Shown piece by piece: positions 16,396 through 25,650 of a stretch of DNA of 26,525 bases (positions are counted from its first letter, which is position 1; the number at the start of each line of letters is the position of its first letter). The stretch is taken from NCBI GenBank assembly GCA_009801015.1, contig VHZZ01002954.1, positions 21,645 through 48,169 of the forward strand. The letters run 5' to 3'. Source of the DNA: Silene noctiflora. Its lineage: Eukaryota > Streptophyta > Magnoliopsida > Caryophyllales > Caryophyllaceae. A program made the position numbers and the translations under genes. Below the pieces are notes generated by a model. That model saw only the letters and a list, made by a program, of their open reading frames with translations, made no database searches and was not told where the DNA came from.

Positions 16396-19300
16396 TTGCT
16401 AAATGTCGCTCTTACTTTACTCATTCCGTCCCTAATTTCATTTCCAACATTCCAACTTTGCCCTTCTCTTTTTAAAAAATATTTCTTACAAAACTTTATC
16501 GATAAAACATTAGTGAGTGACGTTAACCTGTTTTTCGATTATTTATTTGAATCGTACAATAATGGTAGTTCGTACAACAATGACGGTAAACGATTTAACA
16601 ACGACTGGAATGCCGAACAACATTATCAATATAATAATGAGTATTATAGTTACGAGAACGGCGACGGAAGCGATTTTGCAAACGGTGATAACAACACGGG
16701 TTTATATAATTACACTGAAGAAGCTGAAAATAAGGTATTAATTGTTTTTAATAAATTTCAACACGTTTTATTTAAGTATATCGCGTTTATGTGTAGATTA
16801 GCTGAAAATTCACATACGGGTCAGATTCACGTATTGGCCCAGGCGAGGACATGTGAAAATCACGAATCAGCCCTGGCCAAAACGTGTAAACCACACGAAT
16901 CAACCCAGGCCAATCCGTGTAGTTTACACGAATGAGCCCAGGCTCATACATGTAAACTACACAAATGTACCCAAGCCATTTCGTGTGATCTAAACGAATG
17001 AGCCCAATCCAAGACTTGTATTTCACACGTTTTAGCCCGGGTTTATTCGTGTTTCAAACGTTTGGTCCATTTCTTTTTTTTCTTTTTTTTTTTAATTTAT
17101 TTTTTTTTTCAAAATATTTTGCTTTTTTTATTAGGGAAATGCGGAAGATGCTCAGGAGACAATGTTGATTATAGTGATAATTTTGTATTTGATTATTCTT
17201 TTAACACCTTTGAAGAATCATTCGACCATATGAAGTTGCTTACGGGTTAGGGTTTCATTTGGTAAAGTATATGTATCATACGGAAAAGCATCCTCCGCAT
17301 AAAATCGTCGCATGTGAGCATGTTGGACCTTACAAAAGTCACGCTAAGGATCCTGATTAACCGCAATGAAAGTCAAAAACAAAGAGATTTGAATGTCCAT
17401 TTGCAATAAGGGTGATAAATAGAAATTCAAGTGTGTAGGAAGTAGTTCTGAAGTGCGGGTTTCATAATCACAAGTTTGGAAAGTTTCTTAAAGGTCATAA
17501 GAATAGTGCAAAGCTAAATGATGAATAGAAATAATTTATTAAGCAGCAGTGACAATCTCATGTGAAACCGGGGATGGTTAGACATGCATTTACGCTTCGG
17601 TTTCCTAATCAGCCGGATCCTGTTTTGAAACAAATTTATAATCAGAATGCCTGATTGAGTGCAAAGGATAGTCATGGGAGAAACAGTGTGCAGTATATGT
17701 TACATCTAGCGTCCAAAGCTAAATACCTCAGTGAATTTATAGCAGACGACGAAACAAGAGCTCTTACACATGTTTGGTTTGCTCATCTTGAGGCAGTGCA
17801 AATGTTTAAAGCGTGGCCACATGTTGTTCTATTCGACTATACTTACAAAACGAACAAGTATGACCTTATATTGGTTCAATGTGTAAGTATTACACCTATT
17901 GGAAAAACGTTTTTAATAAGTTACGCGTTAATTATGAGAGAGACTACTGAAGGGCATACTTGGGCTTTGAGAAGGCTGGAATCATTGTTGGGACCGAATG
18001 TAAAGCCAACAGTCATTGTCACTGATCACGATCACGGTCTAATTAGTGCAATTCCCATGGTATTTCTCATTTCCCATCATATTTTTTGCCTATTTCACAT
18101 TTATAATGCAGTTGAGGCCAAAGCAACGAACATGGAAAATAATGGTAATCTCGGGAAAGTGTTAGCACATGGCGATTGGAAGAAAGTTATAGAAGCGAAA
18201 AATTTTGATGAATGTCATATGGAGTGGAATGAGTTGAAGAAAAAATATCGTTCTCATCCTGCACTTATCAGTTATCTTGATTTAACATGGTGGCAGAATA
18301 TCAATTTGTTTGCCAAATGTTTTACTAATTTGCTGCTTCATTTCGGTAACATAACTACGTCTAGATTTGGGTCCGCACATGCTCAACTGAATAACTGGTT
18401 AGGATCGGCTGAACTTACTCTTGACAATCTATGAAAACGGGCTGATGTTATGATGCATGAGCAACATATCGAGATTAGAAAGACGTTGGAAGATTCTATA
18501 AGGAAGAGAGTTGTTATTAATCCGTATCATGGGATTATATTTTCAATGTTGAGTGGAAGAGTGGTTGCGACTGCTATTGAAGCAATGCAAGTGGAATATG
18601 CTCGGGGGACTAAACTGGGTTATTACTTGGATGACTATTGAGGTTGCATTATTTGGATGACTCATAAGCTTTTGTATGCTTGTCAGTTAGATGCAGTGGT
18701 CATGTTAGGTAACAAAATCCATCTAACAGATATACATGATTTTTGGTCAACGTTAGCTTACACGGAATCCAGTCATCGTCGTTCTAGCCATAATGCTGTT
18801 ATGGAGGATCTTTTTAATAAAGTGCGTAATTCCCATCATTCAGTCCAAAGAGATGTTATTGAGACACTATTTAGTAAGCTGTATCCCGATGACGAGGTTG
18901 TTGAAGAACCTAAAAATGTAGATACATATCGTGGTCGTTCGAAGAAGTCCAATACTCGTAATAAATCAGGCGCAGAATATGCTATACGTAGTCACCCGTG
19001 TACGACAACTAGTAACGATGGAGGTATGTCATATTTAAAATTTGTTTATGTTTATTGTTTATAAATTGTTAATTGTTTAAAAAATAAACAATGACAATTG
19101 TTAAGAAATTGTTAATTGTTTTTCAATGTAGTTGACGGAGCTCCCCTTGAGGTCAATTTTGACCCTGCATCACACATTGGGGGTTTTATTTATGAAGAGT
19201 TCATGGGCCGATCCCGATCAAAGAAGGTTTTCTAGGTGCTTTTGACCCTGAAGAGGATGGTCATTGTGGTTTTCGGGTAATGTCGCATGCAAGAACAAGA

Positions 19301-19840
19301 AATCAAAGAAATTATATCGAGATGTGAAAGCTACTTCTGGGGGAGCTGAAACACAATGTCTATGTGAAACTTTACTATGGTAAGGAAAACGATGCTTGTA
19401 GACGAATCAAATAGGCTAAACTTAGACCATGTCAAAAACCAAATTGGATGGAGGGTTCAGATTTATTTGGTTTTGATACGTTTTTCAACAAGACCATATG
19501 TGTGGTAACTATGTTATATCTACGAGATGACACACACGTATGTCCCGGTTCTTCAACGTACCTACCTTTATGAGCTGCTCCCGGTGTCCGTACTCTGAAT
19601 GGTATTCTATGGATTCTTTTTACAGGTAATCATTTTGTGCGTGTACGCGTGAATGATACATGTGTCATGCCTCCAATACACAGTCTTTGGTACTCACTTC
19701 ATCACAAAGATGTTTCCCATTATGACGATATTTATAAGGAAATACTACTTTATTGGATGTCTTATGTGTTTTCGGGTATTATACACAGCTCATATGTAGG
19801 CGGGGATGATGTAATATTTATTAAATTAGCAAAGATTTGA
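16396..19840 (+). pseudogene. MULE-type transposase with C-terminal OTU protease domain, decayed
   Basis: A possible first exon (16396-16738) encodes an Asn/Tyr-rich acidic stretch. An intron of about 400 bp would hold the 33-bp minisatellite. From 17250 one frame runs to 19023 with no shift: FAR1-like N-terminal pieces (KRFECPFAIRV, VVLKCGFHNHKFGKFLKGHK), then the MULE core with FDYTYKTN, VTDHDHG and FCLFHI (CxxH). The third acidic residue appears lost, since SRFGSAHAQL replaces the usual (N)RVESAHAKL. This frame has about nine nonsense codons, including TGA at 18432 and 18639; the longest open piece is 17655-18434. A canonical intron (19024-19131, GAG|GTATGT...GTAG) joins in phase to an OTU exon with VDGAPLEVNFDP, DGHCGFR (usual DGNCGFR; catalytic Cys) and GNHFVRV (catalytic His), then MPPIHSLW. 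The OTU exon has at least one frameshift before DGHC and further stops. OTU domains are deubiquitinase-type cysteine proteases. The transposase is inactive as it stands. Confidence 0.75.
16810..17069. repeat. 33-bp minisatellite, about 7.5 units
   Basis: An anchor CCC recurs at 16838, 16871, 16904, 16937, 16970, 17003 and 17036, exactly 33 bp apart, and a final GGTCC falls near 17067. Units have the form GCCCAGGCCAA, CGTGTA, 3 bases, TACACGAATGA, and contain a small inverted repeat (GTGTAgttTACAC). Because 33 is a multiple of three, both strands stay open across much of the array (minus strand: an 11-residue repeat, WPGLIRVVYTF). It probably lies in the first intron of the transposase gene. 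A poly-T tract (17071-17111) follows. Confidence 0.9.
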
Positions 19841-20506
19841 TTATTGTATGACGTTATTTATTTGGAACTTTTTTATTGTTATTAGTTAAAAATGCAAAAA
19901 AGTGTTATACTCGTCCTATTAGAAATACTAGAAGTCCTATAAAATACAATAGAAAGTCTAACATAAATTTTTCACCAATAAAAACAAGAAAACCGTAAAA
20001 ACAACCATAAAAAAACCATAGAAAGTCTAATATAAATTATTCAACAATAAAAACAAAACACTAATAAGTAAATATCTTGCTACTCATCATTGCCTACCGA
20101 TCCTCCCTCGTCATCCTCAGGGGTTATCCTCTCATTGGCCCTGCCCCTACCGATGGAACGTCTGCCTCTTCCCCAACTAACCGTTGTATGGTTATTTAGT
20201 TATGATTTTTATAATTTGACCCTGATTCATGACGATATGTTGTTCGGATTCTGATTTAACCAGTCTCCTTATAAAAATTATTATAAATTTGGTTATTTGA
20301 TATTTTGACATAATTCCAACTCTCATAGTTTGTTAACTCTATATAGTTTCTAAAAAGGTAAATAACTCAGAAAGTAGTTAAGTTGTGATTTAACTATGAT
20401 TTTTAGAACTTGCTAATAGTTCTAACCTGTTTACTTGTACCTGATTCCACCACTGGTTTTTTATATCAATACTCTTTTTTAATCTGAACAGAAGCATTAA
20501 AAAAAG
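19841..20506. other. Region between the two transposon genes, with a possible minus-strand terminal exon
   Basis: Mostly AT-rich. On the minus strand 20080-20176 looks like a last exon: an acceptor-like AG before 20176, then WGRGRRSIGRGRANERITPE followed by DDEGGSVGNDE and a stop at 20080. The Arg-Gly-rich then acidic composition stands out against the AT-rich surroundings. No upstream exon could be identified, so it is either a remnant of a convergent gene or a captured fragment. The rest of the stretch shows nothing I can support. Confidence 0.35.
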
Positions 20507-23500
20507 ATGGAAGAAAAAGGTGTGTTTGTACCTAATCGAAAGAAAGGTGTGCTAGTAAAGGCCATGGGGAAACCCGGGCACTCTGGAAGAATGAGAGGAG
20601 TTAAAAGTCGTGTTGGCATCCAATCTTATTTTGGAAAATCTACTAGTTGACAACGACTTCGTGAAAATTTATATACAGAGAATGACTTGATGATGTTTAA
20701 GGAAGAGGTGAAGAAAGAGACATTGATCTAAATGAATGACATTGTAAATTAGAAATTGTCATAAATTTACAAGAAGCTTAAAATGACTTTGCTGGAAAAA
20801 CCTGATGAAAATACGCATCTTGATCAAAGTTGTTTTCGTTCCATTGAGCATAATGACCCATTTCTTGAGTTAGAGGCTATTGCGCTTCTTCCTATTTTAG
20901 TAATTTTATACTTTTAATAAGTTAAGCTTTTTTTCACACAACTTTTGTTATTGCAGTCTCATGTTCCCTGTCATCATGCTGTGTATGAAACTGATTCTGA
21001 AATAATTATTGTGGAGGGGACAGGTTAGTCGTGGATCGAAGGGACAATGGTACATAAAATTCCTTTGAGTCGCCAAAATGTCCGTGTGTCCATTGATAAC
21101 ATTCTAGACGGAAGTCTCTATTTCCAATACCATAGGATGAAAACGTAAGGGTTTCTGATGTTCTTGGAAGCTTTGAGGAGTGGCCTAAATCCTTGGTTTT
21201 GGTATAAAATTGTGAGGTAAACTTGTAAAGTCTTAGTTATTACTAACAATTTATGCTAAAATATAAAATTGACCATACGTAAGTTGCAGGACAATTCTAA
21301 TAAGAAGCTTAAAAAACATGCAAAGTCAAAAGACATTAATACCAAGGAGTTTGATAACAATCTTCAACATGTTGATGATAACATTGTTCACCTAAATAAG
21401 GACGAGGTAAAACATCATGTACCATAAGTTACTGTACGTATTACCATAAAATGCATCATCTTTAAAATTCTAATTCTAGTTTATAGGACAAGAGTATGGA
21501 GAAGGATGACTCAAAAGATACCAAGGCATCTCGTAGCACTCGTCAACATGGTAATGATGAGGAGGTAAACATAGACGACTTGGATTAAAGTATTTTTTTC
21601 CAGTTCTTGATATTTTTCTTCTAAATAGTATTTAAATAATAAATTTAAATGTGCAGACTTATGAGAAAAAGGGCCCCCTGAGTGTGAATGAGCTAAGTGA
21701 GTTGGGGCAACATTGTCAAAGGCTGGAAAGGAATATATGTTCGGCTATAGTTGGTGAATATTCATTATTTAAAATAAAGATTAGTAAGTCGGTCTATATC
21801 TACGAACAAGTCATTAAGAAGCTCATGCTTTTTGAAGACATTAGGGAGATGTTCAGATACTACTGTTTAAACATATCGATGCTTCAAGTTTGGGGAAGGT
21901 TTTATTTCTCTTAACTTTAATTTCAATTTTAGTTATGGGCTGTTTTAAGCTTTAATAAAATACCTGATTTCAAATCCCCTTCCCTAACCCTCATATTTAT
22001 AAATTTTGGAACTCAACATCTTGCTCACAACAACGATTTCACCGACGATGATCACAACTCATAGAGTTTGTGCAATAATCAACGATTGAACGGGCAATTC
22101 ATTCAAGTATGTTTAGTCATAAGAAATTGATAATGTTTCATTTCAATTTGAAATTGTATTTTGATCAATCTACTTAATCGTGACTCGTAAATTATTGAAT
22201 TTGATTGTTTAATTTTCGAATTTGATTTGTTAAGTTTTAGTAAAAAAAAATCGTCTATTATGGACTAAATCTATCATGATTATGGTGGTGAGTTACAATT
22301 TTATTTTCTCTATTAACTCATGTTCATTCATACTTACGATTTCGAGGTTTTTTTTGTTATCATGTGTGTAGATAATGTGTTCGACGAACTGTTAGGCTAT
22401 TTTATTGACTGTTTTTTTTTTTTTGGGAACTTGATTGTGTAATGGTGTGATGATGATTTATTATTTGTTACTTATCAAATTCTAGATTTCAAATTTTTGG
22501 TTTCCTGAACAAAGAATTTGAATTTGTGATTCATTATTTCACTTTTCTAATTTGAGATTCATGTTGCCAAACAGTACCTTACTTAATGTGTTCGACGAAA
22601 TTCATGTTGCCAAACAGTACCTAACTTAATTTTTTTCAACATTATATATATATACATTATGATTTCATCTTATATATATACACTTGATAATAATGTAGCT
22701 TCTTACATGAGTACGCAACACGCTTTAAAGAGAAACGTCCAGTTGGATTTTTGTGTCCTGATAAACTTTGCACCTACACGCGTGCTCCGCTTGACATGGA
22801 GGAATACGTGACAAAAGCCTTGAAGAAACAAGAAGAGAATAGATATATTATGGGCGCATTTCGTGAGGGGTTAGTATTAAATTTTAGGTTTTTACATAAT
22901 TTATTATATATATTTTCGATTAAACTTATATGTTTTGATATTTGTATAGCTATCATTGGATGTTCCTTGTATTTGATATTGGGGAGAATACCGTACATAT
23001 TTTTGATTCGGCTCGAGTGCCAAGGAAGAAATACTTGATTAAAACCAGCTTAATAGAGTAAAGTTTACTAACTCATAAACGGGTTTATTAACTCGTTCTC
23101 ACTTAGTAGAGTATGTTTTAATAGAGTTAATGCCTTTATTATGTATACAATTTTAGGGCTTGAAAACCATGTTGTGTTTATGGTTGGAAGGCGTCATCCA
23201 TACAAAAAAAGTAATCTTCAAGTGAATATAATCGATGTAAGTAGCAATAAATATTTATATATGTGTTAAAATTGTATAGTATATTAAAAGTTTATATGAC
23301 CGGCGTAGATAATCCTTTGCTTTTAATAACTGTAGTGCCCTCAAAAACCTAATAACTACGAATGTGCTTACTATGTCATGAAATGGATGTGGGACATCAC
23401 TGAACGATATTCAATCTCAGAAGACAACTTGGAGAAGGTATTTCAATGTCAATTGTAATTCTAAATTGTTCTAAGTTATTGTTTATTTTATCATAACCGA

Positions 23501-23862
23501 CCTTATTACACAGTAAGGCGATCACTCCGCGATCTTATTCTATAATATTCGACAAAAAAAACAAATGGGCACATTTCCTATTTGACATAACCAGCCAAAA
23601 AAAACAATAACCTCATTAATAGAAAATGAGCATGATTCAAAATAGCAAGTAGAAACACAAGAGATCAAGCACTAAGTAAATAAGTAAGGATAATGTAATT
23701 TTTTATGCTTTTATTGTGAATAACTTCTAAGTCCTTTAAACTTTGTGTTAATCATTATTTTGTTCTTGTTTATAGTGTGTTTCAGGTTCAACAATAATTA
23801 TACTTGAAGAAATGAACGAGGTTCGGGAGTTTTGGGCTTTATATTATAATGAAAATATATAA
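20507..23862 (+). pseudogene. Ptta/En/Spm-like, DUF8039-like and Ulp1-like split gene, decayed
   Basis: Exons read on the + strand. From ATG at 20507: AMGKPGHSGRMRGV with SRVGIQSYFG, matching the GRVRGVG...YFG motif of Ptta/En/Spm-associated proteins, then an acidic helical stretch. After an acceptor at about 20956: CHAVYETDSE, IIVEGT, IEGTMVHKIPL, QNVRVSIDNILDGSLYF (DUF8039-like). Short Lys/Asp-rich exons follow (about 21291-21406, 21488-21563). At 21657: SVNELSELGQH and EDIREMFRYYCLNISMLQVW. Ulp1-like part: GFLCPDKLCTYTRAPLDMEE (about 22746), YHWMFLVFDIGENTV with IFDS (about 22951-23013; His and Asp), CPQKPNNYECAYYVMKWMWD (23336-23395; Cys), and a last exon EEMNEVREFWALYY ending at 23862. 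Several nonsense codons lie in the first two exons. The usual Gln six residues before the catalytic Cys is Lys here, and the Gly after Cys is Ala. Ulp1-type genes commonly accompany CACTA transposases. Confidence 0.65.
21915..22690. other. Long intron or insertion inside the Ulp1-type gene, with a small duplication
   Basis: No coding signal. A TTCATGTTGCCAAACAGTACC repeat occurs at 22558 and again at 22601 (29 bp with one change), and TAATGTGTTCGACGAA occurs at 22373 and 22584, so the second block was built by local duplication. A TATA-like ATATTTATAAATTT lies at about 21994-22007. It might be a promoter-like remnant of an inserted fragment, but nothing coding follows it. Confidence 0.5.
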
Positions 23863-24117
23863 ATTAGTGAAAGGTTGATTTAAATATTTGAATAGTTAAG
23901 AATTTTTTATGCATGTGATTGTGTTATTGCATGCGAAATGTTGAACGGTTGTATTGGAATTGGATTTATTGGTATCGAACTTGATTTTGCAGGTGGTTAT
24001 TAAATATGGATTTTTTAATTTATAGAGAGATGTTACCAAATTTTCTATAGATTTTATGATAAAAAAATGTAGATCGTATATTTATTGGGCACGAAAAAAC
24101 AAAAATGGCATTGTTGT

Positions 24118-24420
24118 AATTGGTGATTGACATCGGTTGCTATGGCATAACAGAATCAAAAATGTCTCAATTGGCATCGGTTTTCTGTCCATAACCGCTG
24201 CCAATATGTGTAAATTGGTATTGGTTGATGACCGATGCCAAGTGAGAATAAAGCCGATGTTAGTATGAGTACATTGGCATTGGTTGTAAACCGATGCCAA
24301 TTTGTGTCAATTAGCATCAGTCAACAACCGATGTCGATTGAGAAAAAGGTCAATTACATCGCCTTGATTGGCATTGGTTAAGAACCGATGTCAATCATTG
24401 TTTACAACCGATGTCAACTG
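24118..24420. repeat. Right subterminal hairpins
   Basis: About six inverted pairs of GGCATCGGTT/AACCGATGCC type, such as GGTATTGGTTGATGACCGATGCC, GGCATTGGTTGTAAACCGATGCC (24268-24299) and GGCATTGGTTAAGAACCGATGTC. They mirror the left cluster. The small minus-strand frame 24082-24300 is only an effect of these repeats. 23863-24117 shows nothing. Confidence 0.85.
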
Positions 24421-24437
24421 CGTTAATTGTACAAGTG
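24407..24437 (-). repeat. Right terminal inverted repeat
   Basis: On the minus strand CACTTGTACAATTAACGCAG, then TTGACATCGGT. It pairs with the left end at 16106-16136. Confidence 0.7.
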
Positions 24438-25650
24438 ATAAAGAAGCAGAAGAACAAGAAGTATATAAGCTACGGGAAGCAATTGAAGATGGAAATCAAG
24501 ATGATTAGCAGATCTCAAAATCTTAATCTTTTCCGTTATTTTTCCCAAAAAAATCTAAATCCAAATCTTTCCAAACTCAATCCCAACTGAAGCTATAAAT
24601 ACCCATGTTCTTAATCAGAGGAAAGAGTTAGCGAATACCCAAAATATATTCATAAAAGTTGAGCGGAATAGTCTGGTGATTTGAGACCTAATTGGGTTGT
24701 GAGAGCAGTAGGAGACGTACTGAGGCGGAGTCTTAGCACGCAGCCGAGTAAGGTCGAATTTGGGGAGGTTCTTGAGGTGCGACATCCGATCTTCCGACTA
24801 CAAGTTTCGGGCAAAAACTAAATTCTTTGTACCTCTCTTGTATTCAATTTATGGTTTATTTTCGTTGATTAATTCTAGTATTGGAAACCGTTGGTTGTTA
24901 ATTGTTAATCTTTCAGTTATTTGTATCCAAAGTTTTTCTCGTTTTAATCGTTAGTTAAAATTTTCAGTTTATAATTTGTTATCTTATTATGGTTGAGATT
25001 GTGTACTTCTGCTAATTGTGTGATTCTGGCTTAGTTCGAGTTACATAATACGAGTAGCAAATAACTTAGATTAATGTCTCCGAATTGGGGTTAGCTCAAG
25101 TTAGGATTAAAATTTGGTTAGTCAATTTGTACGTAGTGATGACACTTAAAGGTTAATTGGGTTAATGATGTGTTTTTAGTTCGATAATGCTTCTAACCCA
25201 GTCTTTAGTACGGTGCGATAAACTTCCATTGATCGGTTAGTTAAGAATAATCTTTCTAGGGTTAGTTCAGGTCGGTTGTAATCTAAGAGAAGATAGGGAG
25301 TTCTTGTTATCTTGAATTCTGCAATTAATCTATAGATATATTTGAAATTTGACATAGACAATAATCGGTTAACAACCTAAATTTACCAGAAAAATATATG
25401 TGCTTAATAGGCATTTAACTTCGTTTCTAAATATTAGACGTTAGCATTAGTAGTTTCTAGTTTCCTTCGTTTCTAAATAGTTGTGAATATGTACATGAAT
25501 GGTATATAAATGTAAGTTAGTAGATAATAATACTGATAGTTAATTAATTTTTCCAATCTCTCCGTGGGATCGCCACTACTTATCCTTTACTATGTTGTTA
25601 TTTTTGAGGTTAAGATAGGTTTATAAATTATTAATTTGTATATGCTTAAC
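24438..25650 (+). mobile_element. LTR-like sequence, right flank
   Basis: A TATA box (24593-24603) is followed by leader-like sequence, then a CTCCGTGGGATCGCCACTAC block (25560-25579) of the kind found near the 3' end of several plant Ty3/gypsy LTRs. This suggests U3-R-U5 order on the + strand. The left boundary is hidden by the DNA transposon insertion and the right one is unclear. Open frames here (24760-24954, 25176-25361) are not convincing. Family unassigned; fossil. Confidence 0.4.
24593..24603 (+). promoter_or_regulatory. TATA box in the LTR-like flank
   Basis: CTATAAATACC, a plant TATA consensus, followed within about 40 bases by an AGAGGAAAGAG-type leader. Most likely the LTR promoter. 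Confidence 0.5.

Larger units (their letters stand above)
16106..24437 (+). mobile_element. Large CACTA-like DNA transposon with MULE-OTU and Ulp1-type genes
   Basis: The ends are inverted repeats of about 31 bp: left CATTAGTACAATTAAGGCA..., right (reverse complement) CACTTGTACAATTAACGCA..., sharing GTACAATTAA and TGACATCG, with about six mismatches. The consensus start would be CACTA. Both subterminal regions hold hairpins of GGCATCGGTT...AACCGATGCC type. Length is 8332 bp. Two plus-strand genes lie inside. A three-base duplication is not clean: ATA follows the right end, and ATA plus one G precedes the left end. The ends say CACTA, whereas the first gene encodes a MULE-type transposase, so the element may be composite. 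Both genes are decayed. Confidence 0.65.

Noticed and set aside
16810-17069. CRISPR-like or satellite array
   Set aside because: Units are contiguous with no unique spacers, the repeats are diverged, and the context is a plant transposon, so it is a minisatellite.
23512-23545. Short inverted repeat TAAG..GATC / GATC..TTA in the last intron, possibly a MITE end
   Set aside because: The arms are only about eight bases and no partner terminus or target duplication could be found.
24760-24954. Open frame of 64 codons after the right-hand TATA box
   Set aside because: It lies in LTR leader-like sequence, with no family match and an AT-rich hydrophobic composition.
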